Shown in pieces: positions 42,217 through 54,484 of a stretch of 64,000 nt of DNA. The notes beneath the pieces are model-generated. The model was not told where the DNA came from. It was given only the letters and a program-made list of their open reading frames with translations, and searched no databases. Every line of letters begins with the position of its first letter. Positions within the stretch are counted from its first letter, which is position 1. The stretch is from contig NC_090130.1 in NCBI RefSeq assembly GCF_040581485.1, positions 19,857,918-19,921,917 on the forward strand, in the 5' to 3' direction. The translations under genes were made by a program, and so were the position numbers. The DNA is from Linepithema humile (Eukaryota; Arthropoda; Insecta; Hymenoptera; Formicidae).

Positions 42217-43675
42217 ATGGCTTTAGATATATATGCGGAACTTTTTGAATATGAGGAGGATTTTTGCGAGGAAAATTATGAGATTTTGATCCGCATCCGC
42301 AAACCATATACTGTTCGGCCACGACCAGATCTTTTAAATATGTATGATAAAAATGAATTCATTGCACGCTTTAGATTGTGTAAAGAAACAGTTCTCAGAA
42401 TAGTTGATCTTATTCGTGATAGAATACAAACAAGAACAATGAGGTAAATGCAATAAAAATAAAATAAAGTAGAATATTTATTATTATTTATATTTATGTA
42501 TTTTTATTTATTTTTATTTATTTTATTTATTTTATTATTATTATTTATAATTATTATTATTTATTATTTATTTATTATTATTTTATTATCATATGTATAA
42601 TTGATGCAATATTAATAATACAATTATAATGAAAAACTTTTATTGTTTTGGTTTTTTAGGAATAATGCTATAACACCATTGCATCAGTTATTATTGACCT
42701 TGCGTTTCTATGCAACTGGAACTTTTCAGATTAGTATAGCTGATTTTGCAGGAATTCATAAATCTACTGCGTGTAGAATTATAAAAAAAGTAACAATAGC
42801 TCTGGCTTCTGAATGTCATCGTTACATACGTTTTCCAGAAAACACAGAAAGAATACGTCAACAGTTTTATAATATTGCTAAATTTCCACGTGTCATTGGT
42901 GCAATAGATTGCACTCATGTTAAAATTCAGTCACCAGGTACATTAAGTAAATCATGGAATTTAGATGTTTAAATTTATATTTTATTGTTAAATAAATTAT
43001 TAAACATATTTTCATAATTTGTTCAGGCGGAGAAGAAGCAGAAGTTTTCCGAAATAGAAAAGGTTTCTTTAGCATTAATGTGCAAGCCGTATGTAACAGT
43101 GAACTACAATTTCAAGACATTGTGTCACGATGGCCTGGTTCAACTCATGATGCTACAATTTTTAATGCTAGTCGTTTACATGCCAGATTTGTTGAGGGTG
43201 AAATACAAGATGGAATCTTACTAGGAGATAATGGATATCCTTGCACTAAATTTTTAATGACTCCTTTATTGCAAACACATAATCGTGCTGAAGAATTGTA
43301 TAATGAGTCACAAATACGCACTCGAAATGTTATTGAACGTGCCTTTGGTGTATGGAAACGTAGATTTCCTATATTAGCAATAGGCATGAGATTGTCCATA
43401 GTCACTATTCAAGCTATTATAATTGCAACAGCAGTATTGCATAACATTGCTCGTCAAATGCACGATCCCGATCCACCAGTTAATTTAGATATAGAACAAT
43501 TAATTGAAACATTAGAAAATGATGAAAATGAAATAGCGGCATTAAATAATGTTCGAGGTGATACTGCAAGACGAGTATTAATTGACACATATTTCAGAAG
43601 GTTTGTAATGTTGTTTAAATTTTATTTAAAGAAAAATATTTTTATTATATTTTACTTTTTTTCAGATTACAATAA
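42217..43675 (+). CDS. Harbinger (HARBI1-like) DDE transposase, intact
   Basis: Four exons: 42217-42443, 42660-42937, 43027-43600 and 43666-43675. Their summed length is 1089 nt, giving 362 aa, the usual HARBI1-type size. An N-terminal helical region precedes a helix-turn-helix-like segment (ISIADFAGIHKSTACRIIKK). The DDE_Tnp_4 core follows with GAIDCTH, LLGDNGYP and NVIERAFGVWKRRFP supplying D, D and E. The start is the ATG before ALDIYAEL; an upstream ATG at 42169 is in frame but less likely. It cuts and pastes the element into 3-bp TWA-type sites. No lesions seen. Confidence 0.88.
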
Positions 43676-43984
43676 ATCCAACACTTATCTTGATCTTGTC
43701 ATACACTGTCAGTTTTTTTCATTCGATAATATGTTGATATATATATCAATATAAAATTAATAAAAAATAACGTATAACATTTATTAAACTTTTATGATAT
43801 TTATATTATTTGTACTGTATTGTTTATACATATATAAGATACATATATATATTTTTTTAATATATGTAATTTATAATACATAAATAAATTAAAAACATAA
43901 AAAAATATTTGAAATGTGTTCGCATAAAATAATTAACCTTTTTATTAAACATTTATCGCAGAAACTGCTCTGATTTTGTATAAC

Positions 43985-44475
43985 AATATAATCTTTTTTT
44001 ATAAACTTAACTCTCTTTTTTATGAACTTAACTTTCTAACTTTTTAATAAACTTTTTGGATTATGCGTCAGTCTTTGAAAAAAGTAATATATTTTATAAC
44101 ACTTATTGTTAGTGTAAGTATAACTATAAAATCTTAACTAAAATCTTTTCAGTTAGATAAGCTATAAATTACAAGACTGCTATTTATAGCAAATGTCAAA
44201 ATGCAAAATCTCTTTGGCAACAACTTATAAGTGATTATATAAAAATATAATCTTTTTTTATGAACTTAACTCTTTTTTTTTATAAACTTAACTTTTTTTT
44301 AATGAGCGTTTTAGATTATGCGTCAGTGTCTTTGAAGAGTATAATATATATTTTATAAAAATAATATTTTATAAGAGTATAACTATAAAATCTTAATTAT
44401 AAAATATCTTAATTATAAAATCTTTTTAGTTAGATAATCTATAAATTACAAGGTTGCTATTTATAGCATTTACTT
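43985..44475. repeat. ~270-bp tandem duplication inside the inner Harbinger
   Basis: Segments 43985-44240 and 44241-44475 share ATAATCTTTTTTTATGAACTT, GGATTATGCGTCAGT and GCTATTTATAGCA blocks in the same order. Non-coding. Confidence 0.65.
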
Positions 44476-44499
44476 ATAGCATTTAATTATTAATTGCAT

Positions 44500-44840
44500 T
44501 TACCTCATTGTTCTTCTTTGTATTCTATCACAAATAAAATCAATTATTTTGAGAACTCTTTCTTTATACAACCTAAAGTGTGCAATGAATTCATTTCCAT
44601 CAAACATATTTAAAAGATCTGGTCATAACCGAACCGAATATGATTTGCGAATGCGGATCAAAATCTCATAATCTTCCAAATAAAAATCCTCATATTTAAA
44701 AAGTTCCGCATATATATCCAAAGCCATTTCCGCAAGTGAAACAAACAGAACGTAATATTTCCACTAATTATAAAGGGTAATCATAAAGCAATATGTAAAA
44801 CAATCTAAAATCATCACTCTATCTACTAACAGAGACCTTA
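44500..44840 (-). pseudogene. Inverted partial copy of transposase exon 1
   Basis: Reverse complement of about 42105-42445: upstream leader, start region and exon 1 through its donor. Similarity is high but several substitutions and a stop (TAA-type change near 44625) are present. A transcript through both copies could fold into a ~340-bp hairpin. Confidence 0.8.
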
Positions 44841-44871
44841 CTGTATATATATAATATAATATATATGCTAT

Positions 44872-46192
44872 TTATAGCAGCCTTGTAAGTTGTTGTTTTT
44901 TAATCTCCACTTCTAGTTCTTTAAGTTGTATCTCTAATTTTACAAATTTTAATTTTTCTTTACTTATTTCCAATTCTATTTGTAAAATCTCTTCTTGCGT
45001 ATTGTTATTTCTTTCTTTAATTTGTATATCTGTCTCTAAAGCTGTTTTTTGCAATTGCACTAATTCTTCTTTTGCGTTTGCTAAATTGATAATATCAGTT
45101 TTTATAATTGATTTTGATGCATTCCCATTTTCAGTCTTAAGTTCCTTGCTAACTTTTTTTCTCAGAATATCAACGCCGGTTTTGGCTGATTTTGTACACT
45201 TTTCTGTTGAATTGGAGGTTGTTCTCGAAACGTATTTTTTCACATTTTTTAAATCAAGTACGCTTTTTATCTGTAAATTTATAAAACATTTAAAATATAA
45301 TTAAAAATATAAACATTATTGTAAAGTTAATAGATGTGATCTTACATTATTATCATCAATATCGTATGTTTTTATTTTTTTTACATGTGCGCTTGAATGT
45401 GTATTAAAAACGTCTTCTAAAGGTAATCGCTTTTTATTTGTATATTTTGTATCATCTTCTACATCACTGAAATAGGCTGCGTTTTCTGTCTATAAGTGTA
45501 CAAATAAATTAGTTATTAAAATAAAAATATAATTAGATATATTCAAAAAAGTCCATATCTTACTTTATCTTCATCATTAACTTCATCTACATTAAGTGTT
45601 TCATATATCCATTCAAATTGATCATCAGTATCTTGAGTTTGAGATTCATCATTTATATTGTCTTTTATAACAACTGTTTCTGCTAAAGAGGTTTTGCGTT
45701 TTGACATTTGTTTATCTGAAACATATATACATATGAACATTATAAAATAATAACAAAGTATAAATTGTATACATATATAAAATTAATACCTGCTAATATT
45801 CTATCAGAATCAAAAACGGAAGGCAATCCTTGAATAGTGGACGGTAAAAAAGATAAAAGAATTTCTTCAGCAAAAGTAAGTGGTTGTATATTTGCAGGTC
45901 CACCGCCAGTTTTAAATGTTTCCATTTTATTTCTTGATAATTTTTTCTTTAAGTTCTTTTTCATATCTTCGTATTTTGTTTTTACGCTTTTTTTCTTTCG
46001 ATAAGTTTCTCCACAGCAAGAATTTAATTCATCTGTGATTTTAGACCAACATTCATCTTTGTCTCGCCATGTAGTACTATCAGTTTTTTTGCATTCGATG
46101 ATATGTTGATATTTTTTTACAAGTTCTATTAAAGTAATAATCTCACTAGCTGTAAAATTAACGCTTCTACCTTCTTTAACAGATTCTTCCAT
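44872..46192 (-). CDS. Myb/SANT-like DNA-binding protein of the inner Harbinger
   Basis: Exons 45790-46192, 45564-45715, 45346-45489 and 44872-45270 join in frame (1098 nt, 365 aa). The N-terminal Myb/SANT-like domain begins VNFTASEIITLIELVKKYQH and includes CWSKITDELN and KTKYEDMKKNLKKK. The middle is acidic. The last exon is a long Glu/Lys/Leu coiled coil (QIELEISKEKLKFVKLEIQL), probably for oligomerisation. This is the second PIF/Harbinger protein, which works with the transposase in DNA binding and nuclear import. No lesions seen. Confidence 0.85.
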
Positions 46193-47389
46193 TTTTAATA
46201 TAACTGTAAAAATAACTTATTTTTATATATATTACATTACTGTAATATTTTAGATAACACTAAATATACATATATGTGAATAAATATCCAACTTACACTT
46301 TTTTGCATATTTATCAGATATACCACAATTCGATAGATAGATTAAAATGATTAACACAACCTCACTTTTTAATGATATGAAGTTAGCAATATACAAACCG
46401 GAAGCGCATTTTCATACTTACCGACGAGGTAACTACCTAATAGATATTTTATCATGGAACAACATGTTGAATTAAACCTGGCGGTAAACTAATAGGTAAA
46501 TTTTATCTACAGGGTAGCCACCTTTCAGGTCAGTATGATTTTACCTAGAAGTTAGAACAACCGGCCCTAAATGTAAATTATTTTCAATTAAAGGTGCTTC
46601 TGCATTTGTCATATATTGAAACAATGGACTGTTTCTGAAAACTCTAGCGTCGTGCATACGTCCTGGCATTCCAATAAAGATATCTATAAATAATCCTTTA
46701 TGATCACAAACCCCTGTAAACAGTTTTTATTTTTTATTATTAAATTAAATATATTTTACTAAATTATTATCATATAACAGTAAAATTTAATATAAATAAA
46801 TAATTATTATGTAAGATTCTAGTAATTACATATTTTATTTTGAGATTACAAAATATATTGAAATTGTATAATTTAAACGTATAATCTTTACCCTGCAATA
46901 TAATAGAGTGAAATCCCTTTCTATTATAATAATCAGTAGCATTTCCTATGGGTTGCTTACATGGAATATGACATCCATCTATAGCCCCAATTACACCTGG
47001 AAACCCTCGTGATCTATTTTGAAATATCTAAAATTATAAGTGATAATAAAGAATTATTTCATATATTAATAGAAAAAAGTGCATTTTAATTGAACAACAT
47101 ACATTACTAGATAACTGACACTGAATTGCATTTGGCCATTTTATGTATTCAGGCATTAACATTACCAATGCATTAATAACATTCTTAAATATTTTATGAC
47201 CAGTACTTTTTCCTAAATCAAATCTATCGCCTGCAGCTAAGAAACTTTCTGGTTTAGCCAAAATCCAGATTGTAAACATCAATTTTTTTTCCATGCTTAC
47301 ATTAACATTTTCCTCGTTAATAAAAGGAGCAACTACATTAAGCAATTCCTATAATAAAAAATATGTAATTTTTCAAATAAAAGATATAA

Positions 47390-47432
<43 letters not shown>

Positions 47433-48194
47433 CATATTATATTTATATACTTTATTATTATAAATTTTTTCTACAATATAGTAATATAAAAAATAGTCAA
47501 CTTTAAAAGTTATTTTCTTTAGTTTATTTTTGTGTGCTACAAATATTATACATACTCACATACAGCATATATATATATATAATATATAAATACTGTGTGT
47601 GTAAATATAATCATTTATAGACAAATAAACTAAGATAATAATTTTGATGGTAAAAATGGATTATTTTTTATATTTTAGAAAAAATTTATAATATATATAT
47701 ATATGCACATATATAGTATATATTTTTATATGAATGTATATCTGTCTATATCTATAAATACCTGAAACGTGCGTCGTGACATTCTAAAATGTTCAATAAA
47801 ATGTATATCTGTATACCGAGGAATTGTTATTTCGAAATAATTTTTATTTCGTACTCTTTCATTTCGCCTTCTGATTCTTAAATCTGCCAATTCGTGGTCC
47901 AATTCTTCTATTATAATATTCATAATAAAATGTAATATATCTAGGTCATCATCCATCAACATAATTAACATTGCATATTCCATAATGTAACCACACACGT
48001 ATACTTCGTATTGAGTTATAACCTATAATAATAAAGCGTTTAGCGCTGATTTCTGCTGAACGACCATCTTTAGTATGTTGGAAAAAATGGCGATTGTTTA
48101 GGAACATGTTGGAAAATCATAAATCGCTAGCGAGCGTTCAGCAGAAAATCTTGCAACAGTTGCAAAGCTGCTTGTTCTGCTGAACGCGGCCAAT

Positions 48195-48322
48195 GACTGC
48201 GTTCAGCGGAACAAACCGCTTAGTAGCAATCGAACGTGATTGGCTCTTACTTTTAGAACCAACAAATCACCAGTCGAGATTCAACGGAAAATCTACAACT
48301 GTTAAGTCTGCTGAACGCGGTC
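48195..48322. mobile_element. 128-bp MITE of the outer Harbinger family
   Basis: Ends GACTGCGTTCAGC/GACCGCGTTCAGC match the outer Harbinger TIR. It directly adjoins that element and shares its AAT duplication (48192-48194, again at 48323-48325), so it likely inserted next to or into the TSD. Confidence 0.75.
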
Positions 48323-48536
48323 AATGTGTCGCTATGTTTTCTTAATGTTGTACCACGCAAAGTAGTTAATTCACTTGCGTTACATGGAAATTTCCGCAAA
48401 TTTCCGCATTAAAACACATGCTCTCAGATATCGATATCTTTTTTTATCGAAACCAGGTAATCCAAAAATAAAAAAAATTTTTTTTTTGTACATTTGCTTC
48501 TGTACAAAATTTCAAAATTAATGAAATACGGTCAAT

Positions 48537-48842
48537 TCACATTTCGTTTGACAATAAAACGGGTACTGTTCGTCCCAACTTTCCTCTAATACAAAATTGC
48601 ACGTATTTTTTGGCAATTTTTCTATCTTCGACTGATAAGGATTTATAAATATCACCGAACATATTTTTATTAACTTTAACATAATGTTTAAAATCTTCTA
48701 TTTCTACTCGTTCCATTTCTCCTGCTCGACGTCTATTAAAGACATGTATTGAAGTTAATATGACCTCAGTTAAGGCAAGCCATTTTTCATATGTAAAAGA
48801 TTCTTTTAATGCTACATATACTGCAGTTCTTTGCTTCGCCAA
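48537..48842 (-). pseudogene. Fragment of an unknown transposon-linked protein
   Basis: About 101 codons with real protein texture (LTEVILTSIHVFNRRRAGEMERVEIEDF and a VPVLL end). The RRAGE context recalls the first catalytic arginine region of tyrosine recombinases, but the rest of such a domain is absent. Both ends are truncated. Identity uncertain. Confidence 0.35.
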
Positions 48843-49157
48843 ATGTATGGTAACTTTTTAATATCATTCAATAGATAGATTTATCTTTTTATGCCTTTTA
48901 TGAGCAAAGATAGAAGATGCGTCTCTTTTAACGTTTTATTGACACTTGTTTTAATATTCCAATATTAATATAAGGAAACACATAGCAACACATTGTGTAT
49001 TCACAACAAGCAGTTTGATAAAATTTTTGACTAATTTTTTCTTATTTTCATTTTTCTTTTTGATGTATTGCGAAATTAGAATATTTTCTACGTATTTAAG
49101 AAAAGTTGACAAAGTAGCTGCTGGAGTTCTATATAGTTGCGTGCCGTTATCATATCC

Positions 49158-49301
49158 TGCAATTATATTTATTGCAGAGATACAATCATCATATAATCGA
49201 GGATGGCATAATAACTGATGTATATGTAATGTATAATTTAGAATTTTCAATCGTTATATCGACTATATTGCGACTGTATTTCTGCAATAAATATAATTGC
49301 A
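49158..49301. repeat. Inverted repeat with perfect 21-bp arms
   Basis: TGCAATTATATTTATTGCAG(A) and its exact complement, about 100 bp apart. Probably a small MITE; TSD not determined. Confidence 0.7.
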
Positions 49302-50673
49302 GCATATGCTGCATTAAAATAGTTTTTTTCAGTAAATTTGTATTTCTGTACTTCTGATTCGTTATGGTAAACTATTATTACCAAAAGACGTGCGAATTAG
49401 GATTTTTTTACAAATTAGAGTTTAATTTTTATTAGCTTCAATGTACATGATCTTATCGTTACATATTGTTGTGTCAACAATATTTGTATTTGAAATGTCC
49501 AAACTTAAAATCGAATATGCAATTCTGTTCATAGTTTGTAAATCTTGTGTGTACATGTAATATCTTGTATAGATTCATTATGTGTAAAGAAGAACTTTGC
49601 TTTGAAGATACATAGAAGATATTGCGAGTCCTATATTTGCATATCTCAATATATACATGTATTTGTATAAAATAAAATATAACAATAAAACATGAGAAAT
49701 ATATATCGTGGAAATAAAATTTATTTCTTTAATTTCAATAAATGTGTTGCACCCATAGAACTTATAGTAAATGGAAGAGGAATACGGGGTGACGAGCTGT
49801 GAGCAAGATCTAAAGGACAGAAGTATCTTTTTGTCCTACTCAATGACTATTCTTCTCTATGCGCATGACCAAGTTCCACCAATCAAAATTTCAGATTTTA
49901 GAACAACACATGATCGTAATATTTTCATCAATTTTCACAGTTTTTTGTGATTTGTTGTTTTCTGTGTACGAGATCGTTAATTTTAAATGTAAAATGGTTC
50001 GATATTGTGTTTTATGTGGTAATCGTGACAAAACAGTATCTTATCACAAGTAAGTAAATGTATTTCACAGCTTCTAATATTAATAATAACAGCTTCTAAT
50101 AAATACATGTGTTTTATGCTTGCATGATATTTTAGGTTAAATAAAATTACATTCCAATTTTTGCAGATTTCCAAATGATGTGCAAATAAGACCAGAATGG
50201 CTAAAATTTTGTAATTTTGATGAAGTTGTTCTCAAAACTTCCACTTTTTTATGCTCAAATCACTTCACAGAAAAAGATTATCTTCTCACAACAAAAAATA
50301 AAGTTTTAAAAAATGGAAGCATACCATCTATTTACCATATCAAAAGTAGAAAAAGGTATGTATATGAAAAGACAAACTGTATTATGTAAAACAAATTATT
50401 TGATTTAGTTATATATATAAAACATAATTTTTTAGGAGCCATAATGAGATAAAGATTGCAAACATGAGGAAATTGATATAAAACGGAACAAAATGGTAAA
50501 TATCTGTAAAGAGGAAGCATGTACTTCAATTCAACATATAGCTGATGAAAATTTGAATGAACTAATTCCAGATGAAGAAGAAATTCATCACAGTGAGTTT
50601 TTTAAATGTGTCATGATTTATGAAGTATCACTTTAACATTTCATATTCACAAGTAAAATCTTAAATCTGCATT

Positions 50674-50806
50674 GGACTATGCATCTTGTTGCAGCAATTC
50701 GCAAGTGATTTAGTAAATTACTAAAAATGAACCATACAACACATAGTGTATACTAGTAATTTATTAGATCGCTTGTGAATTGCTGCAACAAGTTGCATAA
50801 TCTGAT
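50674..50806. mobile_element. Hairpin MITE in P-element intron 3
   Basis: Arms TGCATCTTGTTGCAGCAATT and complement with TAGTAAATTACTA-like centre. Lies wholly inside an intron, so it need not harm splicing. Confidence 0.6.
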
Positions 50807-51166
50807 GCAAGCTTTAATTATTCATTACATGAGAAAATAGTTTCACTAATCATTATTATTTATCAGGTACCATTGATGTAGTTTCATTGATAAATGTAAC
50901 TCCTCCAAACTCTCCACGTTATAATGAACCACGTTATATTGGTGATATTAAGACACCACATTTAGCTACACCACGAAGAGCTAAGAGAGCTTTTAATTTA
51001 GCAAAGCTGGTAGTAAAGAAACAAAGAAGACAAATTTTAACATTACAACAAACTACTGGTAGATTGAAAAAGCGTCTTAAAACTATAAAAGACTTAATAG
51101 ATCACCTCAAGAAGAAGAATTTCATATCAGATAATGCTGTCGATTGCTTAATGGTACATTTTGGAC

Positions 51167-51301
51167 AGTATTCATAATCCGTTCTTATATTTAAGATTGT
51201 TTTAAATATGATCTTAAAATGCTATGAATCGAGTAAAAAGTCATATTAGTATCTTAAGACAGTATTTAAGATAATCTAAGAATAAAAATGGACTATGAAT
51301 A
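51167..51301. mobile_element. Hairpin MITE in P-element intron 4
   Basis: Arms GTATTCATAATCCGTTCTTA..TTTAAGAT and their complement, about 135 bp, in the intron just after the coiled-coil exon. Confidence 0.55.
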
Positions 51302-53834
51302 CAACCTTTGAAAAAATTGTATATAGTAATAAGATTAATTTTCAGTGCACAAGCGTAATAAAATAATGTAATCACGTATACACGTTGATTTTTTTCAGAC
51401 ACAATTACCTGACCCAATGCGAGAAATCTTTAAACGCAAGCAAACTAAGAAAAAAAAATATTCACCTGAATTAAGAGCATTTGCTCTTACGTTAAACTTT
51501 TATTCTTCAAAAGCTTACAATTACGTACGAAAGAGTTTCTGTAATCTTTTACCTAAACCCTCTACAATTCGAAAATGGTATTCAGTATTGAATGGACGCC
51601 CTGGATTTACTGCAGAAGCATTTGAAGCTCTAAAGTGTCAAGTTGAAAAAAGTGATAATCCGATTATTTGTAATATCGTAATAGACGAAATAGCGATTCG
51701 ACAACAAGTAACTTATGACGGACAAAGATACTATGGACTTATTGATTTCGGAGTTGATCATAATGACGCTTTTCATGTAGATCATTCACTTAAAGCAACA
51801 AATGCCCTAGTTTTCATGCTTGTCGCGATCAACGGCCACTGGAAAATTCCTGTAGGATATTTCTTACTGAACTCGTTAAATGGAGCTGAGAGAGCCAGTT
51901 TATTAGAAAAATGCCTGGAGTTGATAGAAATGACAGGAGTAGAAGTGCATTCCGTAACTTTTGATGGAGCTAGCGTTAACATAAATATGTGCAAATATTT
52001 AGGTGCAAATTTTGAATTAGGAACTGCTTTTAAGCCATATTTTATCAATCCTGTAACGAAAAAAAAATCTTTTGTTTTTTTGATCCATGTCATATGTTAA
52101 AATTAGTTCGAAATACTTTGGGTGATCAAAAAATTATGAAAAGTAAAAATGCAGATATCCATTGGCAGGATATTGTGCTCCTGCAAAAGCTGGAGGAAGA
52201 AGAAGGGTTGCGTGCTGGTACAAAATTAACAAAAAAACACATTTTCTATCAAAACAATAGAATGAATGTTAAGATAGCTGCTCAAACACTGAGTGAAAGT
52301 GTTTGTTCTGCCCTCAAATATGTGCACACAAGTAATTATAAGCAATTCCATTCTCCAGAAAAAACGGCTGAATTTTGCTCGGTGTTTAATAACGCTTTTG
52401 ATATCTTGAACGTGCGTAGTCAGTTTTCAAGAGGAACAAGTTATAAAGTACCTTTAACGAATAAAAACTATGACGAGTTAAAAGCTCATGTTGATAAAAT
52501 TATAGAATATATAAGCGATTTAAAAAATGTACAAAATCAATCTATTCTAAGAAGTAGTAGAAAAACTGGCTTTCTAGGATTTATTATCTGTTTAAAAAAT
52601 ATATTTCAATTGTGGAATGTTTTAAAACAATTAAAATTAAATTATTTATTAACATTTAAACTTAATCAAGATCATTTGGAAACATTTTTTAGCGCTCTGA
52701 GAAGTCGGGGAGGGTTCAATAACAATCCTAACGCTCAACAGTTTGAAGCAGCATACAAAAGGTTGATGGTCAGGCATGAAATTAATGCGTCGGAAAAAGG
52801 AAATTGCCTAATTAACGATATTCATATATTGTACGCACCTTCAACAACAAAAAAATACTCTGAACCAATATACACCGAATCATATGATTCTGAAACAATT
52901 TTTGCTATCGACATGTTTGACCATGATTATTTAGCTTCGTTATGGTCTCTTAGTTCGTACGTAGAAGATGTTGTAAAATATATCAGTGGATTCGTAGTAA
53001 AAAAAATGACCCGTGATAAAAAAATATGTGAGACATGTGCCTCTTTTTTAACATCTACGAATAATACCTCAAATTTAATTACATTTAAAAATAGAGGAAA
53101 ATTGACGATTCCCTCGGAAGATGTAATAAAAATTACAAGCGCATGCGAAAAAATTATAAGACAGAATAACCATATTATTTTTATTAAAAAAAATATTAAA
53201 GATTTTTTAGCGTTAAAAGTCTTTAATGCTGTGATTGATTATAGTTTTACGCACGATGCTATGTTTGAACATATAAGAAATCAAGATATTTTTGATAATC
53301 ATAAGATACAGTTGATAAAATGTATCATTGAAATATATGTTAAAATACGTCTATATCACGAAGCAAAATTCTCAAGTGATGCTGAAAAAAAACAATACAT
53401 ACGCCACAAGTATTCGAAAATGATACATTTTTATCATCAATAAATTATCTATTATAAGTACTTTTTTATAAGTTTCTTGATAATTCCATTATATATATAC
53501 ATATATCATATATTTCTTTTAACATTATATCTCATATTGTATTTATTTTTATGTATTCTTTGTGTCGTTATCTATTCTTGTTCTTATATCTTATTAAATG
53601 GTTTTTCCTTTTTAATATGATAGTTTGCAATTATTTCATATTTTTTAAAGCAGAGGTTACAGAGAACTCGACAATTAAAATACCGCGTCTCGCTTGGCAC
53701 ATGCGCAGAGAGAAGAAAAGTCACTGAGCAGGACAGAAATACATCTTCTGTCTCTTAGATGTTGCTCACACTTTCCACCCATTGTTTAGATACGCTATTC
53801 CTCTTCCATTTACTATAAGTTCTATGGTTGCACC

Positions 53835-54476
53835 ACGGACTAAGGAATAGAGGGACGGTGCACAAGCTGTACCGGGGGAGCACGTTTGCGGCGGGGGGGG
53901 CCGCCATATTTGTTTAGTAATCACCACACATAGAACTCACTATTTGCGTATATGTGAGAAATGAAAGTCAGATCCTGCGCACAATAAACAAAATAGGAAA
54001 TAGAAATAGAAATAATTATTAAATATTAGAAATAAAAAATTGGAATTATTTATTTTAAAAATAAAAAGAATAGAAAAAATTAATGCATAAATTAAGAAAT
54101 AAGAATTGGAACTAATTAATATATTTTATTCTCTTGTTAGATGTAAAATAATTTCTCTTTTTAATATTAAATGTTTATTGCTATTTCTAATATTTTGTCT
54201 ACTGTATGCAGAGCCTCAGAGTAATAAAAGTTAAAGTATTTTATAAAATTTATAATACAACAATAATAAAATCGCCTAATCTCTTTATGCTTGTCACTCG
54301 TTATGTCTAGTGGCACCACTACACGAGTGTAACCATGTCACAGACACAGAATCTCTGTGTGAGAATCGCTACATCAATATGGCGGAAAGCAGTCCCCCCC
54401 GCACGTTTGAGTTACCATCCCCTCTCGCCTAAACTAGGACTTTAGACTCAGTCCCTCTATTCCTTAATCCGTGTAT
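53835..54476. mobile_element. TIR element with GGAATAGAGGGAC ends
   Basis: ACGGACTAAGGAATAGAGGGA on the left pairs with TCCCTCTATTCCTTAATCCGT on the right; inner CCGCCATATT/AATATGGCGG words also pair. The P element inserted exactly at its left edge, in a GTTGCACC that resembles TTGCACC at the right edge (54478-54484). No coding capacity. Confidence 0.6.
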
Positions 54477-54484
54477 TGCACCAA

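Larger units (their letters stand above)
41959..46567. mobile_element. Inner PIF/Harbinger element, apparently intact, TSD TAA
   Basis: 4609 bp, TIR GGGCCGGTTGTTC with subterminal GGTAAATTTACCT-type repeats. TAA at 41956-41958 and 46568-46570. Carries transposase (+) and Myb/SANT-like (-) genes, both open after splicing. A candidate autonomous element. Confidence 0.9.
41578..47983 (-). pseudogene. Outer Harbinger transposase, split by inner element
   Basis: Minus-strand exons 47762-47983 (ATG complement at 47981-47983), 47103-47348, 46892-47027, and a last exon 46571-46713 that resumes at 41578-41955 beyond the inner element. DDE residues: GAIDG in exon 3, GDTAYP just after the insertion point, and IETAFGLLK. 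Removing the inner element and one TAA keeps the frame, so this transposase was intact when hit. HARBI1-like nuclease; no other lesion seen. Confidence 0.8.
38882..48191. mobile_element. Outer PIF/Harbinger element, TSD AAT
   Basis: Ends GGCCGCGTTCAGCAGAAC and complement; AAT at 38879-38881 and 48192-48194. Excluding the 4.6-kb inner element, it is about 4.7 kb with a Myb/SANT-like gene on plus and a transposase on minus, transcribed towards each other. The first gene is frameshifted and the second is split by insertion, so the element is not autonomous now. Confidence 0.85.
49994..53443 (+). pseudogene. P-element (THAP9-like) transposase, two frameshifts
   Basis: Exons 49994-50049, 50167-50355, 50436-50592, 50867-51153 and 51399-53443. 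THAP zinc finger: C5 and C8 (MVRYCVLCGNRD), then WLKFC, FLCSNHF, LKNGSIPS. A coiled coil (residues coded 50990-51140) follows. The RNase-H-like catalytic region starts near VIDEIAIRQQ and VTFDGAS. The C-terminal HLETFFSALRSRGGFNNNP and VVKYISGFVVKK signatures are typical of P/THAP9. A 1-nt loss near 50451-50456 shifts exon 3, and another 1-nt change lies at about 52058-52078 within A9/T7 runs; otherwise the protein is complete. Both could be real decay or homopolymer errors. Confidence 0.85.
49754..53826 (+). mobile_element. Near-complete P element, TSD GTTGCACC
   Basis: 31-bp perfect TIRs beginning CATAGAACTTATAGTAAATG, and further subterminal similarity over about 120 bp. The 8-bp duplication GTTGCACC is at 49746-49753 and 53827-53834. 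Length 4073 bp with a five-exon transposase gene. TIR length and TSD match the P superfamily. Confidence 0.93.
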
